DNA of 64,000 bases from Lepidurus packardi (GCA_023053545.1 JAKZAN010000007.1:7502001-7566000); one strand, 5' to 3'. Positions 49,478 through 63,570 are shown, counted from the stretch's first letter. Numbers and translations are program-made. Notes: generated by a model from the sequence alone, not told the origin.

Positions 49478-52400
49478 CTTCCTGGTTAGGCACTCCTTGA
49501 AACTTGCCCCTTCATCACTTATGCAAAAATGCTTAGGCTTATTGTGGGTGTTATGTGTGTGTGTGTTGTTGTTGGAAAGCCCTTTTCTGGGGCCTTGCAA
49601 CACGTCCGGACAGGAAAAAGGCCAAAGGAACTCTAAACAGAGCTTGAGCTTCTCCAGGAACCCGTCTTTTGGACTTGATAGCTTATAAGCCTCCCAAACT
49701 CCTACAGATACGACTGCATGACCTCCCGCTGACCCAAGAAGATCCCCGCATGGATTCTCCTTGCTACTCCATCTTTAAATATCTTCGGCCCTGACTTTTC
49801 TCCCCAAATAAGCTAATATCCCAAACATAGACATTAGAGACAATCCCCAGCATTCCGAAAAATCCAATTGATCTATTCATGCACCTTGATGCCCATCAAA
49901 ATGGCAATGAGGGCCTTTACCTTACATAGGCACAGACCTCATCAACTGGGAAATCACATTAAGGAATTTTCCCACAAAAAAGTGACAAATTCTTTCATTT
50001 ACATTGGAAACTATGGATTGGGGGGAAATACACGTAGGCGTACCAAGAGGGATTTTTTTGTTCGAATAATCAAACAACTTTGGCTTGCCTTGTCATTGCA
50101 GGGGTCAAATCTTTGGTACCTTATGCCTCTTTCATGTATGCTTGATTGTTACCCGGGGTCTCTCACCCATCTATCATATGCTTTTTGACACTTGAACCAA
50201 CGCGAAGCCATAGGCTTCTTTTTTTCCCTCTCTCTCTCCAATTCTTTATCGTCTCAAAGTGCGATTGCACGCTCGTTATTCTCTCACACGGTTCTTTGGT
50301 CTGAGATCTACAAGTCTTTTAGCGCCAATTTGGACAACAAACCAAAGCTAGCTTGTGTCAGCTTCAAAGTTTTGGGTAACATTCGTTATAGTCTTGGTTT
50401 ACAACCAAGGAGCGACACAGGGAGCGAGTTCATGTTTTTCATTGCCAAGTCTTTTTTCTTTAAATATTATTTTGAGCTTTCCTTTTTACATCATAGTCAC
50501 GCATGGGGCATCCTATCTAGACGCCAAAACAGAAAAATCCGAATAAGACAAAGGCGTTTAAGGTGTGAAGCCAAAAGTCGACAAGTCAAACGGTGTTGGC
50601 GCATTGAAGAGCCCAGCCTAAGTCTCCTGGCCTTTTCTAAACAGGAACACATTAAGCTGCCAAAAAAAAAAAGTTTGGGTATGAGGCATACATATAGCCA
50701 TAAACCAAACGCACTAAAAGGTATAATGGGAGGTTGGATAGGCGCAGCAATCATAATCATAGTCTTACCATGAAGTCATTTCTTTTTCGAGAGAAAAAGG
50801 CTTCTCCCAAGCAAAAGAAGGCGTGGAACCAAGATTCATTAGCACGCGGACAAGAACACCAACACCGCAATCATTCCATGGCTTCGATGGTTCTAGGAAA
50901 AAGAAAGAGCGAGAGAAACATCAAGTATTGGAAAGAACGCCTTGAAATGCTGTGTACCGTGCAGCCTTGTAGATGTAAGTATATACCCCTGCAATCATTA
51001 ATATTAATCCTTGTGAGGACAATTGAACGCTTCAAGACATTTTTCCAAACTTGCTCATGGAAAGTACCCCCAAGAAAATTGAGGGAAGAAGGAAGAATTT
51101 GAATGCGAGACAAATTACGCAAATACGAAACGGTGAGATGCCGCAATGTTTAACAGTTCCGCACCGCCTGTCAATCAACGCTTCATGGGCAGGAAGAAGG
51201 CTGTTCGCTTTGAGAATGTCACCTTTTATTCCTCAACCAGGGTCCATACGAACGTAAAAGCTCACTGTATAACCTTTCTTTCTTATTCAATAGTATACTT
51301 TCTTCCCTTCCGATCCGTAAGGTCAAGGGTAAAGACTAAAAGAAGCAGATAGATAATAGTACACAAGTTTCTTGGGAATACACCAGAACGAATCACGGAG
51401 GAATCCTTAAAGAGACTTATTCCTTAGGCCAAGGCAGAAAATACCATTGAGAGAAGTGTTCTCAGCGCATATATAATCAATCTGAAAACCAAGAGTAAAC
51501 CTTACGAGCAAGCTTGGCATCCTGTGAGAAAATTTGAAAGCCTCGAGTGTCGCAAAATGCTTAGTGAAACCCCCATTAACACATTTTAGTAGAACCTAGA
51601 ACTTTGCTAGGCTCAATGTTCGTGAAGAATAAGGGTCTTTCAGGGTGTGTGCAGCTTTAATAGACATGCAACACTTCAATTACAATCGTCTCTTCGTTGG
51701 CTTGTCCCCTTTTCACCTTGCTTGTTCGGGCAACAATACAAAGATCCTGCTTATTACCTTTCACATATGACACCTTTCCAGAATTTCCCATTCTAAGGTT
51801 CTTACAACTCCAAATTCAGTACTGTATAGCTCCTTCATCTTTTCCACTTTAATATTTTAAAGTTTGGATTTAAAAACATACTGTCTATTGCATTTAGATA
51901 TTCAATTTTCTTCATTTTTATTCAAAGATACTTTACAATTTTCAATACAAAGACATTGTCCGATTATTTAATTCTAAGGCACGATTAATCTTTAATTTTA
52001 TATCAAGACATCTAAAAAAATCTAAAATATGAAGAATAACCAACTAAAGGTTTACTGATTTACTATGATCATTAAAAATTCCTTTCCTGCTCTAATTGAA
52101 ATCGATCCATCAAAGCGGAATTGGAAGTCGGTTCTAATTCCTTTATTTTACATATCCCGTACATAACGCTGTTATCAAGTAAATTTCGACCCATAAAAGC
52201 CACTGAAAGGAAAGTGCCCCTATACATGAATGGGTCCCAAATTGTAAGTACTACGTATACGAAGTAACAAAACTCCCACCCTATACATCAGCCGTTCAAT
52301 AAAAGCTTTTTTTTCTTGTGCTGGTCTTGTGTGCTCTATGTATTCACAGTGTTACTTTAAATGGACTCTTTTCGAGAAAAACGAGTGCCAAACTGGGTGC

Positions 52401-53044
52401 CGCAGCAACCGTCAACTCGCGAGACGTCCCTCAACTCAAAGAAGACCCATTCTCTCAAGAATTTTCCTGAAAAGCCACCGACATTCAAAAGCCGCGTAGT
52501 TAGGGCCACCAGGAAAAAAAGCCAACCAAGTACATGTATTGCTTATGGCGTCTGCTCGCTATTTCCAAAAGAGGCAGTTTAAACACAATCGAGGACATTC
52601 AGTCGTTTCCTACCAAACACGGCTGTGATATATAAGACGTGGACTTGTTTTAGCCGCCTTTTAGCCATATAGGTACCGGGAAAATAAATTAAATAAGAAA
52701 AAAGCAAAGCCTTTTCAAGAAATAAAGGGCGTCCCGCCCAGCGTTCGGGGCGCATAGGCTTCATTGCCTGGGTCTCGCCCCATCGCTGCACCTGGGCTTG
52801 GGCCGTTTACGATGCTCAAGATGGTGCGAGGGTGGATCCATGTCCAGCCGACATTAGCGTTTTTTGCCCCTTCTTAGAAATCTAAGGAGCGTTCCATATA
52901 CAACTTTTAATGTAGATGCCAGAAGAAAAGAATATTTCTTACAGGGCAAAAGCGGCTAAAAAGCAACAAGAAATTGGTCTTACAATAAAGAGCAAGAAAT
53001 CTAGCTTCAAGTTGTGTCTTTCCGTCATGCGACGGTATTAGTTA
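49478..53044. other. Sparse region, no recognised gene
   Basis: No recognisable coding exon. A 193-codon open frame (50192-50773) begins without ATG, is rich in Phe, Ser and Lys, and has no known motif. The stretch 51,840-52,080 is strongly AT-rich with loose repeats of the form ATnCAAAGACATn. Confidence 0.35.
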
Positions 53045-53331
53045 AGCTACTAAAGTAAGAAATTTCGAAACGTAGGAGCACATAGCTTTCTGACGGCACA
53101 GAGTATAATATTCAACGTACTTTAACACTTTGTTTACCGTTTTAAGCATGGGTGTAAACAGTAACCATGGTATCCGTAAGCCACGCCACGCCACCTCTCT
53201 GACGTCACGGCGAACATTTTGTATGCTAATAACTCGAGAACGACTGACGAAAAAAATGTGAAACAAAGTTCGTCGTTCCTAGAATGCTGTAGGGTGTAGG
53301 CTGTACAAGAATCCGTCAAAAAATTAATATG
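53045..53331 (+). repeat. Dispersed repeat copy 2
   Basis: Second copy of the repeat at 28021-28298, same orientation, diverged with several small insertions and deletions. The RFX-like core is partly kept as AGTAACCATGGTATC. It carries a perfect CRE octamer at 53200-53207 where copy 1 has a different sequence. Shared blocks end near a conserved AATCC(g)TCAAAA. No coding capacity is visible. Confidence 0.75.
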
Positions 53332-54855
53332 CGATTTGTAAGTATCGAGAACGTCCGTAACCGCCCTCTTTTCAAAGTTATTATTCTCGGGGTTTTCTTC
53401 GCATAGTGCATTGATATTACTAAAGCTAACCCTCAACATACCTCACCACAGAGGCTTTTCTTTCCTAAACACCTGTGATAGGAGATAACAGCCCCTTCCT
53501 CACTACTGCAACCGCCCACATGCATGCCAATGCTGCCCTACACACTGCCATTTACCATGAAAGCATTAGAAGAATTCCTTAACCTACCAAGTCGCACTCA
53601 TCACTGCAGTACTTCCTTATCTTACATTTCCCTGCTCATTGCATGGAACCAATTGTAAAATAGTATGGCGACTCCTTTGGAGGTCCCCTATACAGCAGTT
53701 GTAAACCTTTTCCTTTTTTTCCCCGAAACTAAAATGAGCACATGTACTTGGAATACGAAACCTATCAGATATTACGAAAGCCCAAGTTTAAAAGAAAGTG
53801 CATTCAACGATTCTGCATCTACATAATGCGTGTCAAGGTTTATAATGACCGGGCATTGCACAAATACCCTTGCCAAAAATATGCTCGCGGAGTTTCCGGT
53901 CTTTATCTTATAAAGCCAGGGCTGCCCAGTGACTACGCTTTTTTAGTCAACTGGCCAATACGGAGAAGTGAGAACGTTTCCGACGTAAGACCGTCCCCGC
54001 CTTTCGTTGAAAGTGAGCCGTGCCTTTTAACGAGGTTACAATGCGGATTTGATAAGAAAATAAATAAAAAAAAAAATGGAAACGAAAAGAGAATCTCTCG
54101 AGATGGTAAGGAAATCAAGGTTTTTGAGAACGCTTTTGAATAGCAATGAACTTGAGGTTTCTTTAGAATGTCATAAATGTCCTTTGAGTGTCACTCGTGA
54201 GCCCAAATGCAGGAAATTGATCTGGCCTATACTTCAAGTTTCACAGGTGCGTTGGAGAGTTTCTGGGTTTGGCTCACGTGGCAAGAAAGATGGGGGAAGG
54301 GGGGGGGGGGAGGCCTCGCAGGAATCGTCAAATTACAAGGAAAGAGATTTTGACAATCCGACTCTTTCATCAATTCTTTTTGCCCTTTTTCACCTCCTAC
54401 ATGCTACCACATATTCTAGTAGCTCCTTACATATAGAATCTATCTTAGATGTGTAAAGTTAGACCAAAAGTTTCCGACAACGTCTGCGATAACGGCAACA
54501 ATGAAAATCCTGAAACGTGACGGTATTTTCAACGCTAAAGATGACACATGAGAGAGAACATTAACCCGAATATAAGACAAAGACCTCTAATCAAACATTG
54601 TATACTGCAAAAAAAAATCGTACGCTTCACTGATAAAATTTCGTGGGGGATTGTAAGATTAGATATTGTGGTATCTTTGAGTAATTAAATAACGCGACAT
54701 TGTAAACATTTTTCGGTGTATCTACTACTTTTATTCCAAAAAGAAAATGTAAGAAATGTAACTTTAAGAATATAAATACGGAATATGGAGACGTTTTACT
54801 ATTGAAACCTGTACACCTTGTGGTAGAGGGCGTTATAGTTGTAAAAGGCGTTATA
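53332..54855. other. Intergenic, no recognised gene
   Basis: No recognisable coding exon. Contains a 12-G run at 54299-54310 within a G-rich purine tract, and open frames of 126-133 codons without motifs. Confidence 0.4.
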
Positions 54856-55283
54856 CAGTGAAAACCGCTTATTTTTTCCGGAATATTTTTTCGCGTTAAA
54901 ATTCGTGCTGACAGATACATAACTTTTAAAGCATTTTGAAATGAAAAAGCAAATGAAAAGCAAATGAAATGTTTTGACTGCCCACGGACTGTTGGGGCGA
55001 GAAAGACGAAAATTTGAAGTTAAGTCAGAGATGTTGCTAAGGCTCTACAACCCTTCCCATTGGCAGAGGGAGACGATAGTTAAGTAGACAAAAGCATTTG
55101 TTGACCAAAAATATTTTTTCGCAACAAAACTATCTTGTCACTCCTCCAAGACGCGAAATTTTTTCATGTTAAGTGGTTTCTGTTTCGTGTTAAAAGGAAA
55201 CAGATGTATGGGATTGCAGAGCGTTTTGTCCGGACCAGACTACCATTTCGTGCTAAGTGGTTTTGTGTTAAACGGTTTCACTG
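54856..55283 (+). mobile_element. Non-autonomous pogo/Tc1-mariner-type element (MITE-like)
   Basis: The left end reads CAGTGAAAACCGCTTA and the right end, on the complement, reads CAGTGAAACCGTTTA. Both are directly flanked by TA (54854-54855 and 55284-55285), the target-site duplication of IS630/Tc1/mariner elements. Related subterminal blocks recur inside both ends (TTCGTGCTAAGTGGTTT, TTCATGTTAAGTGGTTT, TTCGTGTTAAAAGG), as in pogo/Tigger-type transposons with repeated transposase-binding sites. At 428 bp there is no room for a transposase and no coding frame is seen. The ends have diverged from each other, so the copy is not recent. Confidence 0.75.
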
Positions 55284-55285
55284 TA

Positions 55286-58200
55286 GTTGCTAAATTATAA
55301 AAAAGTCCATTTCGTAAACATACCGGCTCTTTCTTAAAGTGTAGTTCCTCTAGACTGGCTCCTTTTGCGGTAGTGGACCTTTTCAATAACGTAAATTCTT
55401 GTTGAATAGCTAGGTATATTGCGATCTAATTACCAATATTACCAGGCGATCTAAACCGCAATATGAGACCCGGCGTTGCCCAGCGTGGTATCACAGCAGT
55501 TAAACGTGATCTTGTTAACCCTAACCCCCTTTGCTGGCTTCATCGAGGTCTCACACAACCAATCAAGTTACCTCTCAATGTATGTACGTGCACGTATGTT
55601 TGGGCGGATTTTAAGAGGCTTCTTTAAAACGAAGGTGGTGAGCATCTGCCACCCCACATTTCTGTTTCCATTTCATGCGTTAGAATCAGTGGAGCGGCTT
55701 TTCTAGGATCGGAACCTATAACGGAACCATCTCACACACATTGACTTTTGCAAGTTGACTGTCCTTGCTTCGGTATGTGCTCGTTTCTTATCGTGGTTCT
55801 TGGAGAAATCAAAAGCAAACCCTTAAATGGATTACAGTTCGTGACTTTAACAACCAAAAACGTCTGCGTTGATGGTTTTTGGACTCTGCCGAAACCCTCC
55901 TAAAAGCTCTGCAGTAGCAGCCAAACACATGAAGTAAATAGGACCTTCTTTTATTCTTCCCCTTCTTTCTTTTCTCGAAATCCTCATCACTTAAAACCGC
56001 GCCAAACTTTGGGCACAAACACTTTGGCTCTCACTGAGGGATTACATTTCTCAATCGTCTGGCTACTGGCACGTAATGGACTTTTACGCTAGACTGCGAA
56101 TGCGACTGCAACCGCATTGCTTATGCAAAATATCCGATTACCAAGTCCCATGTCTGCAGAACAAACACTCGGGGACGACCAGAAACTGTGATGTGAAGCG
56201 AGATGATCCTAAATACAATTGTGGTTTTTGTATTGTGTGGTTCAGAGATGCCTTGTGCACACCCCCCTTTGACCCGATCATTAGAATGATCTCTATCAGT
56301 TTGTTTGTGTCCTGTTTAAAGCTCACGGAAAGCTGAGAAACTTTCGGACGTATTAACGAATTCGTAATGGCCTCATGGCAGGAAAGCTGTCATACTCTTT
56401 TGAAATGGTGAGCAAACACATGTGAGAATCAAGCAGAAAAGGTCCGTTGGTGGGACTGTTATCCAATTTGCAAGCTTCTACACAACCAATTGGTTCTTGT
56501 ATAGTCCCATGCCATGTTTTAGATACCCTCCTTTCCTTCTTGAAAAGCCATCATAGCATCAATTCCTTTTACTCAACTGCCAGCCGTGAGAGGCCGCAAG
56601 CTTTAAACGAGCGGAGCTCAATTTATTAGGGAACTCAACTCAGTTAACGGACGGAGTATTTTTGCATGGGAAAGACGCGTTTAACAAGGTCGTAACCAAA
56701 AGCCATTGCAACTTTTCTTTTCCGGGAACGGGATCCAGAAGCTAACTCATGAAGCTTTGCCGTTGTAGAAAGAACACAGGTAGATAGATTCTAGAGTGAT
56801 GGGTGCTGAGGTTGTCCAATGTGCTTGTCCGTCCCGGGTCCATTTTTGGTCCATCATCATCAGCACCGACCATCATCATCACAACTAACACCACGGTAGC
56901 CATTCCTTAAGGCCGAAACGGCTACTGGGCGGCGTAGTTATGTCCATGTCTTATGGCCTGGGAAACAATAGTTCCAAACCTGGCCCTTGGTGAGTTAGCC
57001 AAAAGCTCGACTCGACCGCTGTTACCTTCTAAATCCTCTTGTAGACAGCACTTTTTTCCCTTTTCATTTAACTGCGTCCCATGTTACGACCGTTGCGGTT
57101 ATTACACAAGGTTTACTTACGTGTTTTTCCCATATGAGCATAATTCCCGCCTCTCTTAACAGAAACCTTTTTAAAGCTGATTCTTTAAAAAAAAAAAAAA
57201 AAAAAACTTGGCAATAGACAGTTTCGATGATAAAAGGAAACCGAGGAGACGACACACGTATACGATTACCAAAAGTAGCCAAGAAAAAAACATGACAGAT
57301 GACAGGAAAAAGCTCCATTACATTGTTGCAAAAAGGTATTGGAATGCAGAGATGACTTAGATGAATCCAGCTGCTACTTTTTTGTCTTCTTTTTTTTGAG
57401 GGTGGCGGGTAATCAGTTATAACTTGGGATGTTCTGTTGTCCTGCACTGTACGTCCATGTCCCAGGCAACAAAAGCCAAGATGAGAACACGCTGTTTACA
57501 TTGTTTACGCGCTTTAACTTTCAACGGTTTTTCCCATTCCCACACCATCCAGACGAAGCATACCCCGAAGCCCATTAAAGCGTTTGAAATGTGGGATTTT
57601 GTTGTGGTTTCTAGTACTGCATCGTGCTTGTGGTACAGTACAGTAAACGCATTCCAAGCCCTAGTCGAGGCTGGCAACGGCTTGCTTTGGGAACAGCCTT
57701 GCCCAGTTGCAAGCCTTTGAGCCCCAGCTTGTACTGCTGACCTACAAGATGATCCCTGAAATCCATTCCCGGGGGAGGAAAAAGCAGAGTCCTTTGATGA
57801 AACCAAGGATATATTCTAATAACCTTTTACTTTTGGTTCAGAAACCCACCCCTTAACCTTATTTTCCCCCAAAAAAATTTCGGTTTCGGTTGGGATATCC
57901 CTGAACCCATCCTGGAACAACAATGAAATGTTTTGACAACCCCAAACATTCTCCAACTCCCAACCGATTCTCAAGCTGCCGCTATTTTCGGGGAAGAAAC
58001 TTACATATTGGGCCCTGAAACCTCCTCTGGTCGGACCTCCAAGTTTAGAAAGACCTATCTAAATAACCGTTGAACCGCACCAGATCTTTGAGACGAAATG
58101 TTTCTATTGTTATAAAAGGGGCCGCATAGCTTTTCTTTAAGTGGCGTGGAATTTCTTGGGGCCAAGTATAGGAAGGTGACATTCGTATCTATATGCACAC

Positions 58201-61200
58201 TATACACTCTATACTAACCCTAACGCATTCTACACGCACTCGATTTGGCCCTCCTGTTCCCGAAAAACTCCACTATGTGCAGAACTTGAAAACCTCCCCG
58301 GCAATCTTGTACCGCCCTCATTCACTTTACACGCTTGGAATGCCATTTCGAAGGAACTCTCTCTGGCCTTTTTTCTTTCCCTTTTCTACGTCCCCATGCT
58401 CCAGCGGACCAACTATTGAAGGGCAAAAGCGTTTGATGGACAACCAACTCCAGTTTCCAAGGTGAACACCTGTGCAGCTTTTATCAAAAATACCCGGATC
58501 AGCAATCGTTTGAATTTCCAACCCCTAACAAAAAGGTTTCAAGCTCTATCAGTGCTCAACTCTTGGCTACAGCAGCTAATCTTGTTTCTCTTGCACTTTT
58601 TCTCCCTTCCCTGACAAGAGTCTTCAAATAAATTGTAAGCCAGTAGGCTAGGCAACGCATATCTATAAATTTCCTCAATTGAGTTTTTTATATACATTTT
58701 TTTAAAGCCCACCCTTCAATGCTACTTCATTCAATGCTACTACGTTATTATATACGAAAACGAATGTGAAAAGGGGGAATTTAACCGGAACTAGATAAAG
58801 CTTAACTGAAATTTGCAGACTTGTCTGTTTATCATGCACTAAAAAATAGTCACATGGAACAGGGTATTTTTCTATTGTAATTTAACTATGAATTGATAGC
58901 ATTTTTGTTTACGTTGGGGCGCGAAGATTAAGATTTTGGCATAGTAAAGCTCGTACATAAAACATAGTAAAGCTCGTACACAAAACCTTCGCCAAAGCAA
59001 GCTGACAGCAGGCTAAACAGGAAATCTAGAGGAACAATCGCGTTTTCTTTACTGGAAAAGCGCAGCCAAGCAACGCCTGTGACCGATAGGCAACATATGC
59101 CTTGTGCCAATGACTCTATATTCTTCTAACTTTGTTGGCATTAGGAAAAAGACAAGCCTTGTTGTCGTCCCAACAAGGAATTTTCGCCCCGTCGCAGCAA
59201 GGAGGGATGTTTATGCTATATATGTGCCGCATACTGTATAAGGAAGAAAACTGGCTGATCCAAGCGTCCCAAAACAGCCCTGAAGGTGTGTAGCAACACT
59301 ATGGGGGTTTGCAAGTCGTATAGAGCCAACAATAGAACCCCATGCTGGATTATCATGCAAAATCCATCATCCTCTGATCCATTGTGCAGAAGAGCCTGCG
59401 ACGAAAGGGCGCATTCTTTGAAGTTTTCAGCATCATTTGTCAGTGAGGCACGCAGGCGCGTCGTTGAAGGATGCGAGGACACTTGTCGTGATTCTTTTAC
59501 GTCCCGTGGAGTGCAAAATGCGACATTTGCACGAAAGCCAAAATAATTTTTCTTCTACCTGCAGACCAAGAAACTTGTGTCCAAAGACAAGCCATGTGTA
59601 ACGTTAACAACGGCAATAAAAAATATAGAAAAATAATAATAAAAAAATGCCAATGACGTCACTGAACCGCGGTCATGGAAACTTAGAGGACCTTGAACAG
59701 GGAACAAGTGTATAGAAACGATTATATGACATACACATACATATACGAATCCAATTCTATTTAGCACGAGTTGCACGATGTCGTTAGTTCCAGTGGTTCA
59801 AGATCTGGGCCTGGGCCAACAAAAACTTGTCAAGAAAAAAGTTTTCGTGGAAAAGAAAAGGCTGCGGTTAGGATTCAGACGCTGCTCACCGGAAACTAGG
59901 CTGACCACAACTTTCCAGGCTGGACAACGCAACCGCTGTGGCCGGAAACTCCCAGCCCAGGCTCAACTAATAATGAGAAAACTTTCCGCGACAAAGTCGC
60001 TTGCCTTATATATTGCATCGCTCGGGGTCTATATGGTTCCGGGAACCATTTTCTGGGGATTTTTTTGTTGTTTATCACAATGTGGTGTACCTTTTCAGCG
60101 CAAAACTTAACCCCGCAATACCGCCAAATTGCGTTTTTTTTGTGAGAACATGGGACACCCTATAAGTAATGACTTTTTTCGTTCCAAGAATTGAAAAGTT
60201 TTTCTTCGTCGCCTCAGCTAAAGGTTGTGGGAAACTTTTTTTTTCTTCTTTCAAAATGTCCACGGAAATTCGCAGCTAATAATAGAAAAGGACAATTCAA
60301 GGAGAGAAAAAAGAAAACTAGGAGCATTGAATGTGAACGGGGTGGTCTCAGTGCCGTGTTAGTCTTCAATCACTGAGGTAGCTATTCAAGAGGAGGGTGG
60401 TCGGACAAACTACCTTTGTGACTTCTTCCCCTTTCCGGCCCTTTGTCGCAATTTCCCTCTATTTTTGTCACTACAATTCCACTATTAGTCGGCAAACCTT
60501 CGTTTGGCCTTCTTCTAAATGAACAAACGGACGCGACCCTCTGGCACCTTTTTCTTATAGTTACCCCCCCTCATCCACTCTGCTTTTTGATCGCCAAAAA
60601 TACAATTCCCCGCAACAATCCATGCACCCCTGCCAATGCCTTAATCTGGTTCCTGTAGTTCCAATTTCCGTTACACCTCAATTAAAAAATCAAATCGGCC
60701 CTTTTCCCCCCTCAACAACTGTTCTCTCTTATTGTTCTCCCACATAACCGATGCCACTTACCCCCCCCCCCCCCCCCAGAAAAACGATCATTTTGGCCCT
60801 AATCAAAACTCTTCTCCTCGTCACAAACCAAGGAGCGACAAGAAAAAGGCGGCCATAAAAACAGGCCATAAAAACCTGGTAATGTTCGCATTCGTTTTGA
60901 GCTATGGGAGCCTAGCTTTGGGTTTTGGGGGTGATTGAATGGCACCAGTTAAAAATCGTTCCTCTTCAATCCAATCAACAGTAAACCTCCAGATGTTGAG
61001 CTAATTCGCTGCCGCAAGTCAACCATGCCGTTCGCCAAGCGCCACAAAAAAAGCTATTATGTACCCAAGCACGCCGCGTTTGGGGCGGGGGTGCGGTGCA
61101 CAGACCGTCACAAACACAAAATGCACATGCAAGTTAAAACTGCTATGTTGACCCAAGCAGTCCACCGTTAGTTGTATACCTTTAAGAGATAAATAGAACA

Positions 61201-62927
61201 TGTGTCCTCTGAGTTTTTGTTATTTGGGAAAACACACATACACATGGGGGCTCCTTTATGCTGCGGTTGTCTTAATCCGGAACCACAATCATTCGAACCC
61301 CAAAAGTTACACATCACCAACATCTCCCTGTTCTCTCTTCTCGCTCATGCACAACCCCCCAAAACGACAGACGGGAAAACGGAGTACAGTATGGCCCACC
61401 CTGGGCTAATGAGTCCATTCTGCGTGAAAAACGGCCAAGGCCTCTTCTGCTTCGTCTCCTTTTTAGCTTTTTTTTTACCTGATGGTGGCTGTATGTTCTT
61501 CGTGATAAGACCCTCGCAACCTACCAAAAGCCCTTATTGACTCTCCAGTTTCCCTCTCCGAGCACCATAAGTCTCCCCAAAAGGCCGAAAAGCGGAACCT
61601 GTCCGTTCTCTTTGCACGTAGGGAGGATCATCACCAGCCTCTTATGTTGCCGGCTCTCTTAGAGCTCTACAAAAAAGGGCCCATTACATGTGTCACCCGC
61701 TTAATTGAACGCAATTTTGCTTGTGTCGTGTTCTGTCCGATTTGCCAAACCTTCCTATCCTTTTCCCCCTATTTCTAGCTGAGATCTTCTACTCAACAAA
61801 ACATATTTTTCGAAATAATTTATTGACTCTAATTTGCTCCTTGAGGTTGAAATATTCCCATATCTTTTTCTTTTCTTTGTTTCCCACTTTTTCCCCCACG
61901 GAAAACGAATTTTCCCAAATAACTTTTGTGTTTCAAAGTTGCTCTTGCGATTCAAATGACCAACATTTGCCCTAAAGATAACAGAATGTTCCAAAATATG
62001 AAAAAAGCGTCTAATTGTAAAAAAAAAAATTGTTATTCCGCAATTCTGAAAACAATTTGATTGATGAAGGGTTCGAGTTTTAATCTGTGGTGAGATGAAG
62101 GTCAATGATTAATTGTTGGGCCCCTTCAGCAGCTGGCAACAAGGGCGTATAACCTTAATACCGTATAGAGGAAAAAATGGAAAGGATTGAGATGAAAGAT
62201 TTACAAATCCGACAGTCTATCACGCGACCTATAAGAGACAAAAAGAGAGAAAGAAGAAGAAAAAAGGCATCACGGACGGGGGGTCGATAATATTTAATCA
62301 ATATGGAAGATCACCGTGTGCCTGGCCAAAACCCACTAAGCTTTTGCTATTCAATGTCGAGAGTGTTATCCTTTTGGCTGAATACCCCCAAAACCTATTC
62401 CTTTTTCGCCTTCCGCAGTCTCGGATCATTTCGCTGCAGCAGAAAAAGCTTGTGGCCATGGCCTTGTTAATATAATGGATCTGGCAATCTTGCAAGCCGA
62501 ACCGAAACATACAGAAGTGTCCTAAATGAAGCTAGACTTTGCATTGTGAAGATAGCAAAAGACACTCGACAAAGCACCCTACTGCTCAGCTCAGGATACA
62601 CTTTTCCCGAGTTCATCAACGTCCCCGACTGTGTTGGACAAGAAACACGTTCTCCCAACCGAAGAACAACAGTGACACGACTGCCCGTAAATGACAGTTG
62701 GACATACAAACATACATGGACTCGGAATTGCACATCAAAGCTTTGGGAAACTTGGACAAAAAAAGCAACAATGCTATGGACAGTTAGTTCATCGTTCCGA
62801 ATCTTGAAAGTTGGATATAAACCGAGACTCTTCAGAGAGCCCTTAATGGTTCTATGCTCGACTCTTACATTTGGATCCGTAGCTTTTTTTGTGTTGTGAA
62901 ATTGAAACCATTGAGTCTATAACATAC
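55286..62927. other. Sparse region, no recognised gene
   Basis: About 7.6 kb without a recognisable gene. It holds a 23-bp tandem duplication at about 58940-58985, a 15-bp duplication near 58714-58745, a 20-A run near 57187, and a 17-C run at 60761-60777. Open frames up to 129 codons lack motifs. A CRE octamer lies at 59654-59661. Confidence 0.35.
60761..60777 (+). repeat. Poly(C) tract, 17 C
   Basis: An uninterrupted run of 17 C after ACTTA. With the 12-G run at 54299-54310 it is one of two long G/C homopolymers in otherwise AT-leaning DNA; either could fold as i-motif or G-quadruplex-like structures and is prone to length variation and sequencing error. Confidence 0.85.
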
Positions 62928-62987
62928 CGACTGTTCTGTTTGATCAATGCCGACTTTCTTTAGAAAACGGATCTGCAATAAACTCCC
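62928..62987 (-). CDS. Candidate internal exon, minus strand
   Basis: Bounded by a strong acceptor (ATTTTCTTTTCAG) and a donor TCG|GTATGT, in phase 0 at both ends. Encodes 20 residues, beginning GSLLQIRFLKKVG. No neighbouring exon in the same orientation could be joined with confidence and no family is recognised. Confidence 0.2.
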
Positions 62988-63570
62988 CTGAAAAGAAAAT
63001 GGTGACGTCGTATAAAAAAAGGAACTTTTTTCTCTTCTTTTTTCCGCCACTTTTCTTTTTGTTATTGTGTGATACTCAAGAGTCCCAACTCGACGTTCTA
63101 AATGTCAAGCTTCAGTCGTGCTGTATATCAACGAAATTGGGCTCGACTAACGCACCACATATGAGATGGGATCCTCTACACGCGTCTCTTGAGAAGGGAA
63201 AAAGAAACGGCATTTCCTGCCAGCTGAATTTCTTTCGCACTATTACAGCCTTGCCCGATGTGCACATTGCACTGGGATTTCTTTTTGACACCATCCCCTC
63301 ATACACAAAAAAAAGGTATGCAGCGACAAGAGGGGGAAAAGCGTCAAGACGACGGAGTGCATGGGCAACACAAAAAGAAGCCAACCAGCATATTATATGA
63401 ACTTTAATGTTAACTAAGAAAGTAAAGGTTAGGCAGAAAAACCACAAGTAGATGCATGTGTTGGCACCCACGTGTCTTCCGGTTGGGGTTTGCCATATAA
63501 CTTGGCAGTATATATGCGACGACGGACGACTCGCTGTACTTTTTCCTTTTCCTTTTCGTCTGTTCACCAG

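Noticed and set aside
50192-50773. 193-codon open frame
   Set aside because: Starts with TTG, Phe/Ser/Lys-biased, no motif and no clear splice or promoter context.
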